Assembly: GCF_022844445.1 (NCBI RefSeq)
Contig: NZ_JALHLS010000001.1
Coordinates: 1 to 64,000, forward strand
Source: Hyphomonas sp.
Lineage (GTDB): Bacteria > Pseudomonadota > Alphaproteobacteria > Caulobacterales > Hyphomonadaceae
Direction of reading: 5' to 3'
DNA length: 64,000 bases
Part shown: positions 41,575 through 49,998 of the stretch, piece by piece
How positions within the stretch are numbered: the first letter of the stretch is position 1
Layout of the letters: every line of letters begins with the position of its first letter
Translations under genes and position numbers: made by a program
The notes under the pieces: model-generated
Seen by the model: only the letters and a program-made list of their open reading frames with translations
Databases searched by the model: none
Told to the model about the DNA's origin: nothing

Positions 41575-42357
41575 ATGATCAACTATGCAGACCAGACCAT
41601 CCTCGTCACCGGCGGCGCCTCGGGCATCGGCAAGGCGCTGGCCGAAGCCTTCGCGGCGCGCGGCGCCGAGGTCATCATAGCGGACGTGCAGGCCAGCGCC
41701 GCTGAGGCCGTCGCTGCCAGCCTGAACGGGCATGCGATCGCCTGCGACCTGTCCGATCCTGCCGCACCCTCAAGCCTCATCGATGCTGCCTGGGCCTGGA
41801 GGGGCAAGCTGGACTTTGTCTGCGCCAATGCCGGCACCGGCGTGCGCAATCCCGTCCGGAAGGAAGATTTCGGTCCGGCTACCGAGCGTGTTTTCGCCGT
41901 CAACATGCGCGCGCCGATCCTGATGGCTCAGGCCTATGCCGCAAAGCTGGAACCGGCCGGCAGGCGCGGGCGCCTGATGATTACCAGTTCCGAGAATGCC
42001 CTCAGCCTGCCGGCAGGTGTACGGCGGAGCCGCATCGGCGCCTATGCCGCATCCAAGCATGGCGTGCTGATCCTTGCCGAATGGCTGCGCGAGGAACTCG
42101 CGGGCGCCACCATGGACCTGCATGTCCTCCTGCCCGGCGCCGTCTACACGCCGCTGGTTGCCGCCGGGATCCCGGACCCCGCTCTGGCGCCCAAGGAACT
42201 CGGCCTCATCCTGCCGGAACGCTGCGTCGAACTCGCCCTGAAAGGCCTCGATCTCGGCCTCTTCTACATTCCGACGCACGCGCACACCGCAGCAGACATG
42301 CAGGCGCGCACGCAAGGCGTGGCTGATGCGCTGAAAGCCCTCGGACTGACGCCCTAG
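41575..42357 (+). CDS. short-chain dehydrogenase/reductase (SDR)
   Basis: 260 residues from the ATG at 41575. Cofactor motif TGGASGIGK (12-20), NAG motif at about 84-86, catalytic Ser138/139, Tyr157 and Lys161 (YAASK). Asp37 after the second strand (VIIADV) favours NAD(H). Substrate unknown; it could act on sugars, given the fucosidase upstream (for example fucose dehydrogenation), but no motif supports this specifically. The stop overlaps that of the convergent cold-shock-like gene in a shared CTAG. Confidence 0.88.
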   Translation: MINYADQTILVTGGASGIGKALAEAFAARGAEVIIADVQASAAEAVAASLNGHAIACDLSDPAAPSSLIDAAWAWRGKLDFVCANAGTGVRNPVRKEDFGPATERVFAVNMRAPILMAQAYAAKLEPAGRRGRLMITSSENALSLPAGVRRSRIGAYAASKHGVLILAEWLREELAGATMDLHVLLPGAVYTPLVAAGIPDPALAPKELGLILPERCVELALKGLDLGLFYIPTHAHTAADMQARTQGVADALKALGLTP

Positions 42358-42830
42358 CCCGCGCGTTTCGCCCCTGGCAGCCGCTCGACGACCATCGCCA
42401 CCGGCCTGCGCCGGGCGCCGTGCCGGCCCTTGAAGCGCACCGCCTCGCCGACACGCGGCGCGCGCTGGAAGGCTGCGACGTCGAAACGCACAAGCCCCTT
42501 CACCCGGTCAGACCGGATCAGGCCCACGGCCTTGTAGCGGTCAAAGTGAATCACGTTGCCGGACACCCACTCCTCCGGGTCGAGATCGGGCGCGGCGGCA
42601 TGGAGCGCAACCGCCTTGGCTGCGGCGCCAGCCGGCAGGGCCGCGGCACCACCGCTGCCAACCTCTGCGACCGTGTGCTTGCGGCGGCCAAGCAGCGCCG
42701 CCACCAGCAACACGACGCCGAGCACAACCGCCGTGAACAGCGCTGCCGCGACCGTCAGGCGCACGTTATCACCCCAGGCTGCCGGCAGCATGTCTGCAAC
42801 CGGCGCCAGTATTGTTTGTATGTCCAACAT
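42354..42830 (-). CDS. membrane-anchored protein with cold-shock-like domain
   Basis: 158 residues from the ATG at 42830 (GGGAGG just upstream). A transmembrane helix (about 25-47) is followed by an alanine-rich linker and a C-terminal segment (about 90-150) of GNVIHFDRYKAVGLIRSD then LVRFDVAAFQRAPRVGEAVRF. This mirrors the cold-shock-domain order (GxVxxF, KGxGFI, VFVH, GxxVxF) with degenerate aromatic RNA-binding residues. No family name is certain; nucleic-acid binding at the membrane would be inference. It converges with the SDR gene in a 4-bp CTAG overlap. Confidence 0.6.
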   Translation of the reverse strand: MLDIQTILAPVADMLPAAWGDNVRLTVAAALFTAVVLGVVLLVAALLGRRKHTVAEVGSGGAAALPAGAAAKAVALHAAAPDLDPEEWVSGNVIHFDRYKAVGLIRSDRVKGLVRFDVAAFQRAPRVGEAVRFKGRHGARRRPVAMVVERLPGAKRAG

Positions 42831-42906
42831 TGCCTCCCTGGAACGCGCACAGGGATAGTCCGGCGACTCGGTCGCCCAAAGCGCAGGCACCGGATTCAGG
42901 GCACAG

Positions 42907-42939
42907 AAATCAGGCAGCGCCCAAAAATCAGGCAGCGCC
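42907..42939. repeat. two 15-bp direct repeats (AAATCAGGCAGCGCC), period 18
   Basis: Exact copies at 42907-42921 and 42925-42939 in the 127-bp gap between the two minus-strand genes; a weaker third copy may follow. Small and possibly chance slippage. Confidence 0.6.
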
Positions 42940-42957
42940 AGGCGGCGATTCGAACGG

Positions 42958-43518
42958 TCAGGTAAGGTCGAGCAGGGTTTCCAGCGCGTCGCCGTCATCG
43001 TCAGCTGCGGCGCCTGCCGCGCCTGTTGCATCCGCAAGGTGCAGGCGCAGGAGATGGTTCAGGTCCCGCGCCGCCGCGACTCCCGCATAGGCAAACCAGA
43101 TAACGCCGATCAGCACCGCAATCATTATGAACAGCGGCACCATCACGACCGCCGGCGGCAGGCTGCGAATCAGGTCACTGACGCTGCCGGGTAGAAACTG
43201 GTTGAGCAGCACAAGCACGCCCACCGGCACGGAAATATTGGCCACCAACGTCAGGCGCAGGGCGGAGGCCGCCTGATCCTGGTTGACGGCGCTGCGCACC
43301 ACGAGGCGGCCGAGCTGGACCGCGTCCAGCCCCGCCACCAGCGGCGCCAGCTTGCGCGCCGCCGCTGAGCGCGTCAGCTGCGTCATCCGGTCAAACCCGG
43401 TGCGCTCCGACACACCGCCAAACCATGTCCGGTGCGGCCGCATGAAGGCCCGGTTCGAAAAAATCGGCGCGATCTGGCTCCAGAGGGCTTCGACCGGAAC
43501 CTTGTCAGCCGAACTCAT
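42958..43518 (-). CDS. hypothetical two-helix membrane protein
   Basis: 186 residues, no recognised family. A soluble N-terminal part with arginine-rich helices (about 25-85) is followed by two membrane helices (about 90-110 and 122-147) and an alanine- and aspartate-rich C-terminal tail. Its ATG at 43518 overlaps the aminopeptidase P stop by 4 bp (ATGA), so it is in that operon. Codon use resembles its neighbours. Confidence 0.65.
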   Translation of the reverse strand: MSSADKVPVEALWSQIAPIFSNRAFMRPHRTWFGGVSERTGFDRMTQLTRSAAARKLAPLVAGLDAVQLGRLVVRSAVNQDQAASALRLTLVANISVPVGVLVLLNQFLPGSVSDLIRSLPPAVVMVPLFIMIAVLIGVIWFAYAGVAAARDLNHLLRLHLADATGAAGAAADDDGDALETLLDLT

Positions 43519-45326
43519 ATCTTCGCGCACGCCACCTTCAGCCAGTCCTTCACCGCGCCGTCGAGCTTGCGGCTCAGCAGCTTCCAGACGCGCTTGTGGT
43601 AATCATTGACGTACTTGCGTTCCTCTTTTGAGAGCAGCTTCACGTCGATCAGCCTGCGCGCCAGCGGCGCGAAGGTCAGGCATTCGAAGCCCAGCATCGG
43701 AATCTCGCCGCCGGGAATGTCGGCTGCGGGGGTCACGTATTGCAGGTTCTCGATACGGATGCCGTACTGGCCCGCCTTGTAGAATCCGGGTTCGTTGGAC
43801 ACGATCATTCCCGGCATCAGCGGTGTTGCGTTCCAGACTTTCGCGATGCGGTGCGGTCCTTCGTGCACGCCGAGATAAACCCCGACGCCGTGGCCGGTAC
43901 CGTGCTGGTAGTCCAGCCCCGCCTGGTACAGTGGATGGCGCGCGAGGATGTCGAGGTGCGTTCCGGTCGTGCCCGCCGGAAAACGCACCGTCGCCAGCGC
44001 AATGTGCCCCTTCAGCACCAGCGTGTAGTGCTTGACCATATCGTCCGTAGGCTGACCGATCGGCACGGTACGTGTCACGTCGGTCGTGCCGTCGAGATAC
44101 TGCCCGCCGCTGTCGATCAGGAACAGCGAGCCGCGCGCCAGCTTCCGGTTCGACGCGGTCGACACACGGTAATGCGGCAGCGCCCCGTTCGGCCCTGCAC
44201 CGGAAATCGACGGAAAAGAGAGGTCATTGAGATTGCCGAGGTCTTCGCGGAAGGCTTCGAGCTTCATCACCGTGTCGATCTCGGTGACCTCGCCGCTCTG
44301 CGCTTCGGTGTCCAGCCAATGCAGAAACTTCGTCAGTGCCACGCCGTCGCGCGCATGAGCAGCCGTCGTCCCCTTGATCTCCGCCGCATTCTTGCAGGCG
44401 CGCGGGAGCGACACCGGATCGCGCTGACGCAGGATCTTCGCACCCGCTGCGGCCAACCGGTCGAAGAACCAGGCCGAGGCCACATCCGGATCAAGGCTAA
44501 CCGTCTTTCCCGCAAGTGCGCCAAGCCCGCTCTCAAGCTGCGACAGCGGCCGGAGCGTGACGGAATTGCCAAGGTGCCGTCGTAGCGCGTTGTCGGTCTT
44601 TGCCTCATCGATGAACAGTTCTGCCGATCCATCAGCATACAGAATGGCGCGGCCCAACGGCAGCGGCGTGCAACTCACGTCGCCGCCGCGGATGTTGAAT
44701 GCCCAGGCAAGCGACGCAGGCGAAGTCAACACCGCAGCCTCAGCCCCGTCGCGCGCGAGCTGCGCGCCGACCGATTCAAGCTTGTCGGTATGCGCCGCGC
44801 CGGCATGCTTCACGGCGTGCGGCACAACTTTCGCCATCGGCTGCGGTGGGCGGCCTTTCCAGGCCTTGTCGATCGGGTTATCGGCCACCGCCACCAGTTC
44901 GGCTCCGGCCTTCGCCGCGGCCGCGCTCAGCGCCGCAACGTCATTCGGGCTCATCAGGCGCGGATCATAGCCTACCCGCTTACCCTTCAGGCTCTGCTTC
45001 GCCAGCCAGCCGAACGCGCCGGGATCCGGAATGCCCTGCACCTCGACCAGCGCCGGGTCCGTCTGATCCGCAGCCTGCAGCGTGTAGCGCCCGTCGGCGA
45101 ACAGCACGGCCTTGTCCGTGAATACGAAGGCCGCTCCGAACGAGCCTGTAAACCCGGTCGCCCATGCCAGGCGCTCGTTCGCATCCGGCAGATACTCGTT
45201 CTGATACTCGTCGTCGTGCGGCACATAGAGGCCATCGAGGCCCTGTCCGGAAAGTTCACGGCGAAGAAGCGGAAGGTGGGCGCGGCCGTCTTGCGGGCCG
45301 CCCTTGATGTCGAATGTCTGTCTCAT
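43515..45326 (-). CDS. pepP: M24 family aminopeptidase P (Xaa-Pro aminopeptidase)
   Basis: 603 residues, matching the long form with an N-terminal creatinase-like domain and a second N-terminal domain. The pita-bread metallopeptidase motifs are LIDSGGQYLDGTTDVTRT (two metal-binding Asp), HGTGHGVGVYLGVHEGP (His ligands) and a C-terminal NEPGFY and metal-binding Glu. It cleaves N-terminal residues before proline. It has a divergent partner at 45493 and a coupled downstream membrane gene. No export signal. Confidence 0.9.
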   Translation of the reverse strand: MRQTFDIKGGPQDGRAHLPLLRRELSGQGLDGLYVPHDDEYQNEYLPDANERLAWATGFTGSFGAAFVFTDKAVLFADGRYTLQAADQTDPALVEVQGIPDPGAFGWLAKQSLKGKRVGYDPRLMSPNDVAALSAAAAKAGAELVAVADNPIDKAWKGRPPQPMAKVVPHAVKHAGAAHTDKLESVGAQLARDGAEAAVLTSPASLAWAFNIRGGDVSCTPLPLGRAILYADGSAELFIDEAKTDNALRRHLGNSVTLRPLSQLESGLGALAGKTVSLDPDVASAWFFDRLAAAGAKILRQRDPVSLPRACKNAAEIKGTTAAHARDGVALTKFLHWLDTEAQSGEVTEIDTVMKLEAFREDLGNLNDLSFPSISGAGPNGALPHYRVSTASNRKLARGSLFLIDSGGQYLDGTTDVTRTVPIGQPTDDMVKHYTLVLKGHIALATVRFPAGTTGTHLDILARHPLYQAGLDYQHGTGHGVGVYLGVHEGPHRIAKVWNATPLMPGMIVSNEPGFYKAGQYGIRIENLQYVTPAADIPGGEIPMLGFECLTFAPLARRLIDVKLLSKEERKYVNDYHKRVWKLLSRKLDGAVKDWLKVACAKI

Positions 45327-45492
45327 GCTCTTCGTCTTAAACCGATGCGCCGCTGCCGGAAAGCAAGTGAGATATGCAATATTTCATGGCAAATCGCGCA
45401 TTGCCATACTGTTTTGTTTGCCGGTCACCCTATATAGCCCGCACACGAACAAATGCTGCACCGCAGCAATATAATGTAAACAAGGTACTAAG

Positions 45493-45675
45493 ATGAAATT
45501 CGACTTCGACATCCGCCCCTCCGCCGAAATCCCGGCCCGTGAGGCGCTGCGGCCGATCGAGGGCAACGAAATCGGTGCACAGGTCCGCCTTTCGGCCCCG
45601 CATGCCTTACCGGTTTCCGAACTCGGCCTGCTCGTTCGCCGCCAGGCCCGCCTCACCCGCCGCGCCACGCGCTAG
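45493..45675 (+). CDS. small hypothetical protein (60 aa)
   Basis: 60 codons starting MKFDFDIRPSAEIPAREALR, with AAGG about 8 nt upstream. Third-position GC is high and the wobble pattern matches neighbouring real genes, supporting coding. No recognised family; the ending (RRQARLTRRATR) is strongly basic. It is divergent from pepP and is followed by a GC-rich hairpin region. Confidence 0.5.
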   Translation: MKFDFDIRPSAEIPAREALRPIEGNEIGAQVRLSAPHALPVSELGLLVRRQARLTRRATR

Positions 45676-45692
45676 GCGCAACTCCCCGCCGT

Positions 45693-45812
45693 CCCGGACT
45701 TGAGCCCGGGCCGGTGTGCTGCATCGCAGACCGGCGAGACTCCCCCCTCTCACCCGCCGGTGCGATCCCCTCGCCGCCCGCCCCGACTCCCAGGGGTGCG
45801 GCGGGGAGGGCT
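45693..45812. other. GC-rich hairpin cluster between convergent genes
   Basis: The region downstream of the 60-residue gene and prmA contains CCCGG-ACTTGAG-CCCGGG (45693-45710), and CCGGT-G-TGC / GCA-G-ACCGG with a TGCATC loop (45711-45734). These resemble short palindromic repeats common in alphaproteobacteria and could act as a bidirectional terminator; there is no T-run. Confidence 0.35.
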
Positions 45813-46670
45813 CTAGCCCTTCTTCGCAAACACCAGAGTCGACCAGCCGTCGCGCTTGATGCGCTTCTGGAACAGCATCCCGTGTCCCTCGAACGCCGCG
45901 CGGACAGGGCCAGCCTGATGGTGAAGGAGCCCTGACAGGATTATCGCCGCGCCCGGCGCCGACAGGCGCTGTATTTCCGGCGCAAGCCCGATGAGCGGCT
46001 TCATCAGGATGTTTGCAAACACCGTGTCATACGGCCCCAGCCGGCGCATGTTCGGCGTATTCGCCCCGCGCACATGGTGAACGAAGAACCGGCTCACCTT
46101 GTTCTTGCGCGCGTTCTCCCGCGCGACGAACACCGAGTCCCGGTCAATGTCACTCCCCGTCGCGAGTTCTGCGCCCACTTTAAGCGCCGCAATCGCCAGC
46201 ACGCCGGAACCTGTACCGAGGTCCAGTACCCGGCCGACCTTGCGCCGCCGGCGCACATCCGCCAGCGCCAGGAGGCAGCCCAGCGTCGTGCCGTGATGTC
46301 CCGTGCCGAAGGCCGGCCCAGCCTCGATCAGCACCGCCGTCTTGCCCGGGGAAGTCGCGGCCAACGCATGGCTGCCGACCACCACGAACCGTCCGGCATT
46401 CACTGGTGGCAGACCCTCCAGCGACAGGGTGACCCAGTCACGCTCGACGATCTCATCGATCCGCGCCGTCAGCTCCGGCGCCGCCTCGTTGATCAAGGCA
46501 ACGCATTCCTCCGCCTCTTCCAGCGTCTCGGAAAACGCATCGAGTCGCCAGGCGCCGCGCGCATCTTCCTTCGAATCCACGGCGCCGGCCGGCGACGGGT
46601 CTGCCCAGGCAAGCGCCTCCCAGGCGGTTTCAATCGGCCCACGCGGGCCCTTTGCGGTGATCTGGTACAT
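45813..46670 (-). CDS. prmA: ribosomal protein L11 methyltransferase-type protein
   Basis: 285 residues from the ATG at 46670. An N-terminal substrate-recognition domain is followed by a Rossmann SAM-binding motif (VLDLGTGSGVLAIAAL), a later TVFANILMKPLIGLAPE and the family's FGTGHHGTTLGCLL before it. PrmA trimethylates several lysines of ribosomal protein L11. The length and the GTGHHGT motif support PrmA over other methyltransferases. Confidence 0.92.
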   Translation of the reverse strand: MYQITAKGPRGPIETAWEALAWADPSPAGAVDSKEDARGAWRLDAFSETLEEAEECVALINEAAPELTARIDEIVERDWVTLSLEGLPPVNAGRFVVVGSHALAATSPGKTAVLIEAGPAFGTGHHGTTLGCLLALADVRRRRKVGRVLDLGTGSGVLAIAALKVGAELATGSDIDRDSVFVARENARKNKVSRFFVHHVRGANTPNMRRLGPYDTVFANILMKPLIGLAPEIQRLSAPGAAIILSGLLHHQAGPVRAAFEGHGMLFQKRIKRDGWSTLVFAKKG

Positions 46671-46797
46671 GGGCGCGGGCGTTAGCAGGGCCGGGCGGGA
46701 TTGGAAAGACTGCAGCGAACCTGAAGGGGAGTTAACGCAACCCCGGGGAGCCAAGGGCGTTGGTCGTGCATCTGCAACTCAGTAAAGGAGCATAAGC

Positions 46798-47163
46798 ATG
46801 CCTACTCAAACTGGCCACACCACCGCCATCCGTGCCAGCCGCACCATCGGCACCAGCGTCTACAACACGCAGGGCGAAAAAATCGGCAAGATCGAAGACG
46901 TGGTCCTCAACAAGACTGACAACTCGATCATGTTCGCGGTCGTCGGCTTCGGCGGCTTCCTCGGCATCGGAGAGAAGTATCACCCCGTGCCATGGTCGAG
47001 CCTCAACTTCAGCAAGGACCGCGACGGCTATGTCGTGCCGTTCACCAAGGAACAGCTCCAGGCGGCCCCGGCGGACGGTATCCAGGAACTGACCCGCAAT
47101 GACGGGCAGGCCACGCGCGACGCGACCTACAAGTACTACAATGTAAAGCCTTACTGGATGTAA
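46798..47163 (+). CDS. PRC-barrel domain protein
   Basis: 121 residues. The core is RTIGTSVYNTQGEKIGKIEDVVLN, then the strand pair SIMFAVVGFGGFLGIGEKYHPVPW, typical of the PRC-barrel (photosynthetic-reaction-centre H / RimM-like) fold. AAAGGAGC sits 8-9 nt before the ATG. It is often a small stress or cytoplasmic scaffold protein; function here unknown. A strong terminator follows. Confidence 0.88.
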   Translation: MPTQTGHTTAIRASRTIGTSVYNTQGEKIGKIEDVVLNKTDNSIMFAVVGFGGFLGIGEKYHPVPWSSLNFSKDRDGYVVPFTKEQLQAAPADGIQELTRNDGQATRDATYKYYNVKPYWM

Positions 47164-47183
47164 TATCCGTACACGGCTGAATG

Positions 47184-47214
47184 AAGGGCGGAAGCGAAAG
47201 CTGCCGCCCTTTTT
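47184..47214 (+). terminator. rho-independent terminator after the PRC-barrel gene
   Basis: AAGGGCGG pairs with CCGCCCTT (47184-47191 with 47204-47211) with an inner AGC/GCT pair and GAAA loop, followed by a T-run to 47214. This is the clearest terminator in the window. It ends at the stop of the convergent permease gene and may serve both strands. Confidence 0.8.
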
Positions 47215-48437
47215 CATGCGGAGAGAGCGGACCACCCAATCCATGCCGACGCGAGAGCCCCGAATACCCCAATACACCGCGCGGCCCATCTGAGATCCTT
47301 GCGCGCGACTGCTCCGGCAAACCGGATCAAGGCAAGTGAACAGAGGATATAGATCAGCAGGAATACGTAGACGGTTATGTCCGCGATCAGGCTGAACTGT
47401 GCGACGAGGTCCGGCGTCAGAGTCAGAAACGCGACGAGGCTCATCAACACTCCCATAACGATGAGGTCTCGCCTGGGCGCGGCGCCCGGCGCTGTGCTGG
47501 AGAATTGCTTCGGCAGGAATCCCCGCCGTCCGCCCGCCTGCCCCGTCTCGCCTCCGACATAGATCCAGCCCGCCGTGCACCCGATCGTCCGCGCGAACGC
47601 CGCGCAGGCCACCAACACGCTCGCCACAGACCCTGCAACGGACCCGATGACGTCGGCGAAAGGTGCTGACGATTTCGCCAGCTCCGCCGCCGGCATCAGG
47701 CCGAACAGCGCTGTTGTCGCCAGCGCATAGACGACCGCCGCAATCGCGACGCCCCCGGCCGCCGCAATTGCGATATTGCGTTTCGGATGGCGCACGCGAC
47801 CAGCAATTGCATTGGCGCTTTCCAGCCCCAGGAACGCCCAGAAGATCGAAAGCAATGTTGGTGGCAGCGCGTCGCCCAGAGGCGCACCGCTGACATTCCA
47901 GGAGGCGGCGAATACATCGACGTCAAATCCCGCAAATCCGATGACGATAGCCGCCGCAATCGGCGCCAGGCCGATCGCCAGCGTTGCCGACGACATCCGC
48001 CCGACAAAGCGCGGCCCCGCGAGCGCGCACCCGACCAGTACCCAGATCGTCAACAGTATCGCGAAGAAGCGTTGCGCCGTATCCAGCACCACGCCAAATA
48101 TCGCCGCGCCATACCCCACAGCAACGATGGCAATCGCCACATTGCCGATAAAGCAGGCCGCCCAGTATGCCGCCCAGGCCACGAACCCGAACGCCGGATG
48201 AAAGGCCGCACCCGGATATTCTGTCAACGTCTCGGTCTCGTCCCGCATCCTGCCCAGAAAGGCGAAAACCAGCGCCAGTACGATGGCGATCACCGCCGCC
48301 ACTCCCCACGCAATCAGGCTCGCCGATCCGACCGAGGCGAGCACTGCTGGCAGAAGGAACACACCGGAACCAATCATGTTGCCCGCCACGATCGCCATCG
48401 CGAGCGCCGGGCCGATCTGCTTTGCGGTGTCGTTCAA
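47214..48437 (-). CDS. APC superfamily amino-acid permease
   Basis: 407 residues, about ten or eleven hydrophobic segments. The N-terminal MAIVAGNMIGSGVFLLPA is the TM1 G(S/A)GI(F) motif of the APC superfamily, and LGLESANAIAGRVRHPKRNIA is the TM6 region. It is close to the arginine/agmatine or amino-acid antiporter branch; substrate not readable. It overlaps the Rieske gene upstream by 4 bp, so transport and oxidation may be linked. Confidence 0.87.
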   Translation of the reverse strand: MNDTAKQIGPALAMAIVAGNMIGSGVFLLPAVLASVGSASLIAWGVAAVIAIVLALVFAFLGRMRDETETLTEYPGAAFHPAFGFVAWAAYWAACFIGNVAIAIVAVGYGAAIFGVVLDTAQRFFAILLTIWVLVGCALAGPRFVGRMSSATLAIGLAPIAAAIVIGFAGFDVDVFAASWNVSGAPLGDALPPTLLSIFWAFLGLESANAIAGRVRHPKRNIAIAAAGGVAIAAVVYALATTALFGLMPAAELAKSSAPFADVIGSVAGSVASVLVACAAFARTIGCTAGWIYVGGETGQAGGRRGFLPKQFSSTAPGAAPRRDLIVMGVLMSLVAFLTLTPDLVAQFSLIADITVYVFLLIYILCSLALIRFAGAVARKDLRWAARCIGVFGALASAWIGWSALSA

Positions 48438-49465
48438 GCAGGGTACCCGGCATCGCGGCGCAGCCTTGCCTGGAACCAGGCGACTGCACCCTCATGCCGG
48501 GGCGAAAGCGGTCCTGCCTTGTAGGCGCCGCTGACGATGTTCCGGTGCACGATCTCGCACATCTTCAGGTCTTCGTCCGTCACGGCGTCTGATAGTTTCA
48601 ACATGTCTTCGAGCTCCCCGCCCCGCGCCGGATCAAAAAAGTAGAGATAGTCCAGCCGCGTCTCTTCTGGCCCGACGGGGGAGATGCGCTCCATCATCAC
48701 GCCATGCTCGTAGACATTGATCCCCAGCCACGGCCAAGCCCAGGCCCAGTACCCCGTGTAAACATTGTCCGCCTTGCGCGACGGGGCGCGGTGCACGGCG
48801 ATGTCGCCTTCCATGTGCACCGTGTATTTCGAGGAATCGATCTCCGCATCGAGTCCCGGATGGATCAGCGGGACGTGATATCCTTCGAGATAGTTCTCGA
48901 CATAGGCCTTCCAGTCGCACTTGATCCGATGCGAGCGGCGCAGTGCATAGGGTTGCACGGTTTGATCCGTCCACGACGCATCCACAGGCGCCATCATCTG
49001 GCGGATGGGCGGCGCAGCTGCACTCAGTGTCACGAACAGGAAGCCCCGCCAGGTTTCCATCCGTACCGGCGTCAGCCCGTGCTCGCGCGGGTCAAACCCT
49101 TCTGCTGCGCCGAAATCCCGCGCCGATTGAAGCCGGCCTTCGAAAGTGAAGCGCCAGCCATGATACTGGCAGGTGATCGCGCCCTCGCAATGCCCGTCGG
49201 ACGTCATCGCGAGCGGTCCCGCCCGGTGCGGGCACACATTGTGGAACGCCCGCACCACGCCGTCCTCGCCGCGTACGGCGATGATGGACCGCCCGGCCAA
49301 ATCATCCGTCAGGAAATCACCGGCCTTGGCCAGCATGTTCTCGTGCCCGATGAGCCGCCAGGACCTGGCGAACACGGTCTCTCGCTCCAGCGCGAAAATC
49401 TCTGCCCGCCCGTAGAGCGAAGGGGCCAGTGCCCGCGCCGCCGATTTGCCCGTCCCATCTGCCAT
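48434..49465 (-). CDS. Rieske non-heme iron oxygenase alpha subunit
   Basis: 343 residues. Rieske [2Fe-2S] ligands CPH (in NVCPHRAGPL) and CQYHGW lie about 20 residues apart; the mononuclear iron region has NYLEGYHVPLIHPGL with two histidines and a downstream Asp. The family hydroxylates or demethylates aromatic, quaternary-amine or other substrates, using an electron-supply reductase not encoded here. The pairing with a permease and a DUF1330 lipoprotein suggests catabolism of an imported nitrogenous compound, but that is inference. Confidence 0.88.
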   Translation of the reverse strand: MADGTGKSAARALAPSLYGRAEIFALERETVFARSWRLIGHENMLAKAGDFLTDDLAGRSIIAVRGEDGVVRAFHNVCPHRAGPLAMTSDGHCEGAITCQYHGWRFTFEGRLQSARDFGAAEGFDPREHGLTPVRMETWRGFLFVTLSAAAPPIRQMMAPVDASWTDQTVQPYALRRSHRIKCDWKAYVENYLEGYHVPLIHPGLDAEIDSSKYTVHMEGDIAVHRAPSRKADNVYTGYWAWAWPWLGINVYEHGVMMERISPVGPEETRLDYLYFFDPARGGELEDMLKLSDAVTDEDLKMCEIVHRNIVSGAYKAGPLSPRHEGAVAWFQARLRRDAGYPA

Positions 49466-49842
49466 CAGGGCACTACGCCTTCGACGATCATCAGGCGCGA
49501 CCTTGTATTGTCCGTTCGCAGATGAACGATCGCGGCATATTCCGGCGATTCCAGGAACGCCTTGGCCGCGTCAAGGCTCGGATATTCCAGAATGACCATA
49601 CGTCCTGCAGGCGGCGCCCCTTCCCGCGCCTCAGACTTGCCACCCCGCACAAGGTACCTGCCGCCGGCTGCCGCCACCATTGGCGCAACGGCCGCCTTGT
49701 AGCCCTCATAGGCCTCCGGGTTCGTCACCTCGATCTCCACGATCACATAACCCTTCGGCGTCGCAGCAACTTCCGCCGCCGGCGCGCTCGCGCAGCCTGC
49801 TGCCAGAATGAATGCCGCCAGCGCGGCAAGACCTGCCCTCAT
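49465..49842 (-). CDS. DUF1330 domain lipoprotein
   Basis: 125 residues from the ATG at 49842 (MRAGLAALAAFILAAGC): the lipobox LAAGC predicts a lipid-anchored periplasmic protein. The mature part GYVIVEIEVTNPEAYEGYK and GRMVILEYPSLDAAKAFLESPEYAA is DUF1330 (a ferredoxin-like dimeric alpha-beta barrel). It shares an A between its stop and the Rieske ATG (TGATG). Function unknown. Confidence 0.85.
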   Translation of the reverse strand: MRAGLAALAAFILAAGCASAPAAEVAATPKGYVIVEIEVTNPEAYEGYKAAVAPMVAAAGGRYLVRGGKSEAREGAPPAGRMVILEYPSLDAAKAFLESPEYAAIVHLRTDNTRSRLMIVEGVVP

Positions 49843-49956
49843 GTCCTCGTCCTCCCGGCCGAAAGCAGGCCTCATTCCGCGCGCCTGCGCAACGGGTCCC
49901 GGGCCGGAATCCGCATTTTTCAAGCCAGCCCCTTTAAACCCCGGCCAAAAAGGACT

Positions 49957-49975
49957 ATCTGTTTATCGATAAGAA
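49957..49975 (+). promoter_or_regulatory. AT-rich element ahead of the TM2 gene
   Basis: TATCTGTTTATCGATAAG contains the perfect palindrome TTATCGATAA and shares a core with the leader of the 13801 gene. It is about 25-40 nt ahead of the ATG. Confidence 0.35.
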
Positions 49976-49998
49976 TAAGGAGCCCCACCGGGACCGCC

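Noticed and set aside
42940-42960. tRNA-like T-loop sequence (GATTCGAAC)
   Set aside because: No acceptor or anticodon arms fold around it; it lies in the gap between two protein genes with direct repeats.
46726-46745. CtrA half-site (TTAAC) upstream of the PRC-barrel gene
   Set aside because: A single half-site with no second TTAA at the right spacing is too common to count.
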